13,082 bases of DNA from CAKVLS01 sp045638465 (GTDB lineage Bacteria > Bacillota > Clostridia > Christensenellales > UBA1242): positions 1 to 13,082 of the forward strand of contig JAZUBK010000022.1 of NCBI GenBank assembly GCA_045638465.1. Direction: 5' to 3'. A program made the position numbers and the translations under genes. How positions within the stretch are numbered: the first letter of the stretch is position 1; every line of letters begins with the position of its first letter. The notes under the pieces were generated by a model. The model saw nothing but the letters and a program-made list of their open reading frames with translations. It was not told where the DNA came from and searched no databases. Positions 12,944 to 13,082 of the stretch are shown one piece after another.

Positions 12944-13020
12944 GGCCCGGTAGCTCAGCTGGTTAGAGCGCTAGCCTGTCACGCTAGAGGTCGTGGGTTC
13001 GAGCCCCATCCGGGTCGCCA
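12944..13020 (+). tRNA. tRNA-Asp (anticodon GTC)
   Basis: 77 bases with encoded CCA. Acceptor GGCCCGG pairs with CCGGGTC (one G-T pair). Anticodon stem is CTAGC/GCTAG around loop CTGTCAC, anticodon GTC. T loop is TTCGAGC. Discriminator is G, as expected for tRNA-Asp. Confidence 0.97.
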
Positions 13021-13024
13021 ACAG

Positions 13025-13059
13025 AAACCACTTTTATCTGATAGATGAAAGTGGTTTTT
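13025..13059 (+). terminator. terminator after the tRNA cluster
   Basis: AAACCACTTTTATC pairs with GATGAAAGTGGTTT (one T-G pair) around the loop TGATA and runs into a T-run. It ends the three-tRNA transcript only four bases after tRNA-Asp. Confidence 0.88.
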
Positions 13060-13071
13060 GTTCAATAGTTT

Positions 13072-13078
13072 AAAGGAG
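13072..13078 (+). promoter_or_regulatory. ribosome binding site of a gene beginning beyond the window
   Basis: AAAGGAG four bases before the window end matches the ribosome binding sites used by other genes here, so a plus-strand gene probably starts just outside. Only about 12 bases separate it from the tRNA terminator, too few for a promoter in between. Confidence 0.6.
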
Positions 13079-13082
13079 AGCG

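Overview
The window is AT-rich DNA from an endospore-forming Firmicute, most likely an uncultured gut-type member of the Clostridia. The evidence is a complete spoIIA operon (spoIIAA, spoIIAB, sigF), the spore germinant-channel genes spoVAC, spoVAD and spoVAE, a yunB homologue, strong AAAGGAG/GGAGG ribosome binding sites, and a Firmicutes-style T-box in front of pheST. Genus and species cannot be told from the sequence.

Layout, left to right. On the minus strand, pheT (cut by the left edge) and pheS form an operon behind a phenylalanine T-box leader with its own promoter (about 3334-3635). Also on the minus strand are yunB, spoVAE, spoVAD, a large BspA-type leucine-rich-repeat protein gene, and spoVAC. 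A plus-strand gene for a predicted lipoprotein of 626 residues follows (9106-10986). It diverges from spoVAC and converges on sigF across a bidirectional terminator. The minus-strand spoIIAA-spoIIAB-sigF operon comes next. The right end is a plus-strand tRNA cluster, Pro(TGG), a CAT-anticodon tRNA (probably Ile2) and Asp(GTC), with a strong promoter in front and a terminator behind. The ribosome binding site of another plus-strand gene sits at the very end.

How the genes work together. SpoIIAA, SpoIIAB and SigF set forespore-specific transcription. SpoVAC, SpoVAD and SpoVAE belong to the channel that moves dipicolinic acid into the developing spore and out at germination. In other spore formers sigF and the spoVA genes are often close neighbours. 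Here that neighbourhood is interrupted twice: by the inverted lipoprotein gene between sigF and spoVAC, and by the 831-residue LRR gene between spoVAC and spoVAD. The LRR gene has its own ribosome binding site, a candidate promoter and a clear terminator, so it looks like an independent cassette inside the spoVA cluster.

The two interrupting genes are the least explained content. The lipoprotein has a lipobox, a central helical-looking domain with 11 cysteines, and a roughly 260-residue Asn/Gln/Thr-rich tail. The LRR protein has about 350 residues of unassigned sequence before its repeats. No CRISPR array, transposase, integrase, phage gene or restriction system was seen.
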